22,460 nt of DNA from a virus: IMG/VR virus record IMGVR_UViG_3300029945_000335, positions 1 through 22,460 of that record. One strand, given 5' to 3'. This document shows positions 20,971-22,460 of this stretch, piece by piece. Each line of letters starts with the position of its first letter. Positions within the stretch are counted from its first letter, which is position 1. Position numbers and translations under genes: made by a program. Below the pieces are notes generated by a model that saw only the letters and a list, made by a program, of their open reading frames with translations, had not been told where the DNA came from and ran no database searches.

Positions 20971-22292
20971 GGTTGCATGTCCATCAGGTAGCCGGCGGCG
21001 TGAAATGCCCCGAGGTGGTCCCGGACCTTCTGTCCGATGTCGGTGCGAAACATCCGGTTCGGAAAGCGGATATGGTCGATGGTGCCGTAGACCCGCTCCT
21101 GGGCCTTGCCGACCGTCTTGCCGAGGCCGGTCGCCACCAGCACGTATTCGCCGGCGGTCTGATAGGTCGGCCGCTCGACCACGCGGCCGTCCTCCATCAC
21201 CGGGCCTTTGCCCATCATCGCCTCGACCAGATGCACATCGGCCAGCACGTCCTCGACGCCGGCGATCGGCACCCCCTCGACCAGTTCCGGTGGCGAATTG
21301 TTGTAAGGGTATCGCGGCTGCGCCATGACCACGCCGATCGCCACGTCGTTTGAGACTTTCAGCGTGTCTTTGCCGGCGAGCAAATCCCGCATCCACTTGG
21401 CCGGGTCGCCGCGGTGCGATGCCGACTGGATCCACCACGCGGGGTAACCGCAACGGGCGGTAAATTCGAGCGGCCACGCCTTGCCCTTCTTGTCGAGCAT
21501 GGCGCCGATGGCGAAGTCGCCGCGATGGCCGAGGGTGCGCAGGATCGCCTCGAACGGCAGCAGCATTTCTTCGGCGAGCTTGTCGCGGGTGCAGTATTGC
21601 GTCACCGAACCCTGCTCTCCCGTGGCAGGCCCGACGTCTTCATTCATCAGGGGCTTGTGCTCGATACAGACCTGGAATTTCTCCGGCAGAAACCCCTCCG
21701 GCCCCATCCAGCCCGACACGCCGATCTCTTCCAGCCGGTCGACCTTCTCTTGCAGCATGCACGGGCCTTTGAGCTGCTTGCCTATCCCGATCTGCCGGCG
21801 CAGCCAGCCGACCATATCGGCCGGGTCTTTGGCGACGTAGGTCAGGGTTTTATCCGGCTCTGAACCGAGCGGTTTGTGCGCCCAGGCGCGGTCTGACTTG
21901 CGCGCGAATGCCTCGGCGTCCTCCAGGCTGTTGAAGGTCTGGTAGGGCGGAATATCGATGCCGACCGCCCGCATCGCCTCCATGCCCGCCGCGCGGTCAA
22001 TTTCGAGGCGGGCGGATGCCACCGTCGGCGAGAAAACCTTGAAGCCGAAATCGGTCCGGTAGCGATCCAGCTCCCAGAGATAGCGGTTGTTCGCCGTGTT
22101 GAAGATCAGCCCGTCTTTCGCCCAGGCCATGTGCGGCTTGTAGTCGTCGACCAGGGTTATACCGGCGATGCCCTCGGCGTAGCGGGTCGGCTTTGCAGAG
22201 TAGCGGAACAGCCTGACCTCATGGCCGGCGGCAACGCATCGCATGCAGAAGTCGAGGCCAACCGCGTCAGCGTCGATGACAAGGACGCGCAC
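20967..22292 (-). CDS. PurD-like ATP-grasp ligase
   Basis: 441 aa from GTG 22292, which shares one base with the upstream stop (TAGTG). The N-terminal MRVLVIDADAVGLDFCMRC block resembles PurD's nucleotide-binding start (VLVIGxGGREHA). The ATP-grasp part follows: AWAHKPLGSEPDKTLTYVAK, MLQEKVDRLEEIGVSGW, AIGAMLDKKGKAWPLEFTAR and CGYPAWW. Cellular PurD joins phosphoribosylamine to glycine; the PurD-specific substrate motifs here are changed, so another acid-amine ligation, for example on a structural protein, is possible. It lies in the tail module. ATP-grasp is firm; PurD activity is not. Confidence 0.75.
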   Translation of the reverse strand: MRVLVIDADAVGLDFCMRCVAAGHEVRLFRYSAKPTRYAEGIAGITLVDDYKPHMAWAKDGLIFNTANNRYLWELDRYRTDFGFKVFSPTVASARLEIDRAAGMEAMRAVGIDIPPYQTFNSLEDAEAFARKSDRAWAHKPLGSEPDKTLTYVAKDPADMVGWLRRQIGIGKQLKGPCMLQEKVDRLEEIGVSGWMGPEGFLPEKFQVCIEHKPLMNEDVGPATGEQGSVTQYCTRDKLAEEMLLPFEAILRTLGHRGDFAIGAMLDKKGKAWPLEFTARCGYPAWWIQSASHRGDPAKWMRDLLAGKDTLKVSNDVAIGVVMAQPRYPYNNSPPELVEGVPIAGVEDVLADVHLVEAMMGKGPVMEDGRVVERPTYQTAGEYVLVATGLGKTVGKAQERVYGTIDHIRFPNRMFRTDIGQKVRDHLGAFHAAGYLMDMQP

Positions 22293-22460
22293 TAGCTGAC
22301 TACCCCGTAATCGAACTTGCCGAGGAACAACGCCACCAGATGCTCGACCAGGCAGGCTTGCCTGTGCTGGACACGATACGGCGCGCCCGGGTCGTCGCCC
22401 GGCTCGTCATCGGGGCCGTGCTTGCCAACTTCGCGCTCCGCCTCGAACAAGTTGTCGAAC
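22292..22460 (-). CDS. C-terminal part of an acidic protein (partial)
   Basis: The frame enters from the right edge and ends at TAG 22294-22292. The visible 55 residues run FDNLFEAEREVGKHGPDDEP, then GDDPGAPYRVQHRQACLVEH and LVALFLGKFDYGVVS. It overlaps the ATP-grasp GTG by one base, so both should be co-translated in the late operon. The start and family lie beyond the window. Confidence 0.65.
   Translation of the reverse strand, partial: FDNLFEAEREVGKHGPDDEPGDDPGAPYRVQHRQACLVEHLVALFLGKFDYGVVS

Overview
The window looks like part of a temperate double-stranded DNA phage, and most likely of a phage-plasmid that lives as a low-copy replicon. It has high GC, tightly packed genes with 1 to 17 nt stop/start overlaps, a cI/cro-type switch, a phage replication and recombination set, a tail collar protein, and a ParA plus ribbon-helix-helix partition pair. 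GC-rich codon use, a GapR-like/RMF-like protein and a GcrA-like HTH segment suggest an alphaproteobacterial host; this is inference from composition and families, and the species cannot be named. No tRNA, rRNA, CRISPR array, integrase, terminase or insertion sequence was seen, and no gene-free stretch exceeds 300 bases.

Left part (1-3946, plus strand): one rightward operon of thirteen small, mostly unrecognised genes joined by stop/start overlaps. It includes a DUF29 protein, several tiny coiled-coil proteins with a C-terminal membrane segment, and a Cys-rich phage protein. It meets the leftward operon head-on at about 3947-3980.

Centre (3981-12944, minus strand): a leftward early operon starting at a Cro-like regulator. 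In transcription order it holds a GapR-like/RMF-like protein, a RuvC-type resolvase, an HTH protein, a small Cys-rich protein, an SF1 (RecD/Dda-like) helicase, a small protein, a DnaB-type helicase, a DUF1376 replication protein, an HTH protein, a small CxxC protein, and a C5 cytosine methyltransferase. The methyltransferase locus is unusual. The same DNA carries a second long open frame that resembles a known phage protein family, and an HNH endonuclease gene is embedded in it between a decayed and an intact copy of methyltransferase motif X.

Right of the switch (12993-18343, plus strand): a cI-like repressor with two HTH domains, a putative membrane protein, then a recombination operon of two unknown proteins, a YqaJ exonuclease, a DnaQ-like exonuclease, a RecT annealing protein and a small protein, ending at a probable terminator. 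Next come parA and a ParG-like RHH gene (18413-19302). Arrays of 8-bp TGACG-type units lie before parA, after the RHH gene and before the recombination operon; these are candidate centromere/operator sites. Two small leftward genes follow. The right end (20026-22460, minus strand) is a late module: a tail collar protein, a PurD-like ATP-grasp enzyme and a truncated acidic protein.
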